From: Verrucomicrobiales bacterium
GTDB lineage: Bacteria; Verrucomicrobiota; Verrucomicrobiia; Verrucomicrobiales; DEV007
Assembly (NCBI GenBank): GCA_022424805.1
Contig: JAKMGR010000264.1
Coordinates: forward strand, 1 to 6,402
Length of the DNA stretch: 6,402 bases
Direction: 5' to 3'
Shown: positions 5,699 to 6,402 of the stretch, piece after piece
How positions within the stretch are numbered: position 1 is the first letter of the stretch
How the letters are laid out: the number at the start of each line of letters is the position of its first letter
Translations under genes and position numbers: made by a program
The notes under the pieces: model-generated
Database searches by the model: none
What the model was told of the DNA's origin: nothing
Seen by the model: only the letters and a program-made list of their open reading frames with translations

Positions 5699-6402
5699 AT
5701 GGACCCGGCCACGCTTGAGAGCCTCCTGCTTCGGGAGATTCGAAAGTCTAGTGAGATCTCGCGCCGCGACCTAGCTGACCGGCTAGGCGTAGCGCGATCT
5801 ACCGCTGGTCGCCGGGTCGACAGCCTGATCGAGCGCGGCCTGCTTCGCGAGAAAGGACTCGAGGAGCGATCCGGCGCTGGGAGACCCAAGCGCTTTCTCG
5901 ATCTCGTCGGAGGCCACGGCTGCTTTCTCGGGATCGACTTTGACGCGCGCTTCCTCTATGTGGCGCTTGTTGATTTCGCTCAAAAAACGATTTCGGAAAA
6001 ACAAATCTCGCTGGGCAGAAACCCAACTCGAAAAAAAGTCCTCGGCATTCTTCGCGACACTCTCGAGTTTCATCATCAACAAGCTCCTTCTCCCATCATT
6101 GGACACGGGATCGGCGTGCCGGGACGAGTGCAGCAGAGCGAACGCATCGCGCTGGGATACCCTTACATCAGCGACTGGGAGAATGTCGATCTCTGCGCGG
6201 AACTTCAACTGACTGCGGAACAACTCTGCATCGAGAACAACACCCGGACCATTGCCCTCGGGGAATACTGGCTCGGCAAACCCGACTCGATTGAAAATCT
6301 CGTCTGTCTCAGCATACGAACAGGAATTTCCGCTGCCGTGATTTCCGACGGAAAACTCTTTCGAGGTCATCACGAAACTGCCGGAGAGATCCGGGGATGG
6401 AA
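5699..6402 (+). CDS. ROK-family transcriptional repressor, N-terminal 234 residues (3' end cut by window)
   Basis: The frame is open from ATG 5699 to the window edge. It shares the frame of the transporter, whose TAA at 5675 blocks any earlier start beyond 5678. Residues 20-50 (ISRRDLADRLGVARSTAGRR and on to ERGLLRE) are a winged helix-turn-helix. GAGRPK (59-64) is the usual linker into the ROK (repressor, ORF, kinase) sugar-binding domain. GIDFDARFLYVALVD (78-92) replaces the kinase ATP loop DxGxT, GIGVPGRV (137-144) is a ROK core motif, ENNTRTIALGEYWLG (189-203) is the sugar site, and LVCLSIRTGISAAVISDGKL follows. ROK kinases have Asp where N191 stands in ENN, so phosphorylation is unlikely and a pure regulator is inferred. 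The zinc-binding Cys motif and C-terminus would lie beyond 6402. Spacing of 21 bp suggests co-transcription with the transporter and control of this locus by a sugar ligand. Confidence 0.88.
   Translation, partial: MDPATLESLLLREIRKSSEISRRDLADRLGVARSTAGRRVDSLIERGLLREKGLEERSGAGRPKRFLDLVGGHGCFLGIDFDARFLYVALVDFAQKTISEKQISLGRNPTRKKVLGILRDTLEFHHQQAPSPIIGHGIGVPGRVQQSERIALGYPYISDWENVDLCAELQLTAEQLCIENNTRTIALGEYWLGKPDSIENLVCLSIRTGISAAVISDGKLFRGHHETAGEIRGW

Noticed and set aside
5783..6373. Leftward open frame (196 codons) opposite the ROK gene
   Set aside because: The + strand reads as a ROK regulator with helix-turn-helix and sugar-domain motifs through the same bases, so this is a shadow.
1..6402. 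CRISPR arrays, tRNA or rRNA genes, insertion sequences and attachment sites
   Set aside because: I found no repeat-spacer pattern, no tRNA-like cloverleaf, no transposase frame or terminal inverted repeats; gene-free stretches are short and accounted for above.

Overview
The window looks like a catabolic locus from the Planctomycetota-Verrucomicrobiota-Chlamydiota (PVC) group, most likely a Verrucomicrobiota. The reasons are a DUF1501-family protein, two sugar-active enzymes carrying twin-arginine leaders (Hyi-like isomerase and Gfo/Idh/MocA oxidoreductase), moderate-to-high GC by eye, and no convincing Shine-Dalgarno sequence in front of any of the five complete start sites. This assignment is an inference from gene content, not from a phylogenetic marker.

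Layout. Bases 1-417 (+) are the C-terminal end of a DUF1501 protein. Bases 418-726 form a convergent intergenic stretch with one possible hairpin and no recognisable gene. Bases 2806 to 727 (-) are a two-gene unit: an SsuD-type flavin-dependent monooxygenase, then a Hyi-like TIM-barrel sugar/hydroxypyruvate isomerase 13 bp downstream. Bases 2807-2939 are a divergent promoter region holding a perfect 11-bp AT-rich inverted repeat and two smaller dyads. Reading rightward are a Tat-leader Gfo/Idh/MocA oxidoreductase (2940-4268), a 119-bp gap with a three-copy AACAGG/CCTGTT repeat set, a 12-TM major facilitator transporter (4388-5677), and 21 bp later a ROK-family repressor (5699 onward) that runs off the right edge.

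How the genes may work together. The set comprises importer, oxidoreductase, isomerase, sulfonate-type monooxygenase and a sugar-responsive ROK repressor, arranged around one divergent control region. This looks like a self-contained, substrate-induced catabolic module. The SsuD-like enzyme makes an organosulfonate (for example a sulfonated sugar) a reasonable substrate hypothesis. The sequence does not identify the substrate, and no flavin reductase, sulfonate ABC transporter or glycosidase is visible here. The best candidates for something undescribed are the pairing of these enzymes in one locus and the two unusual repeat-bearing control regions.
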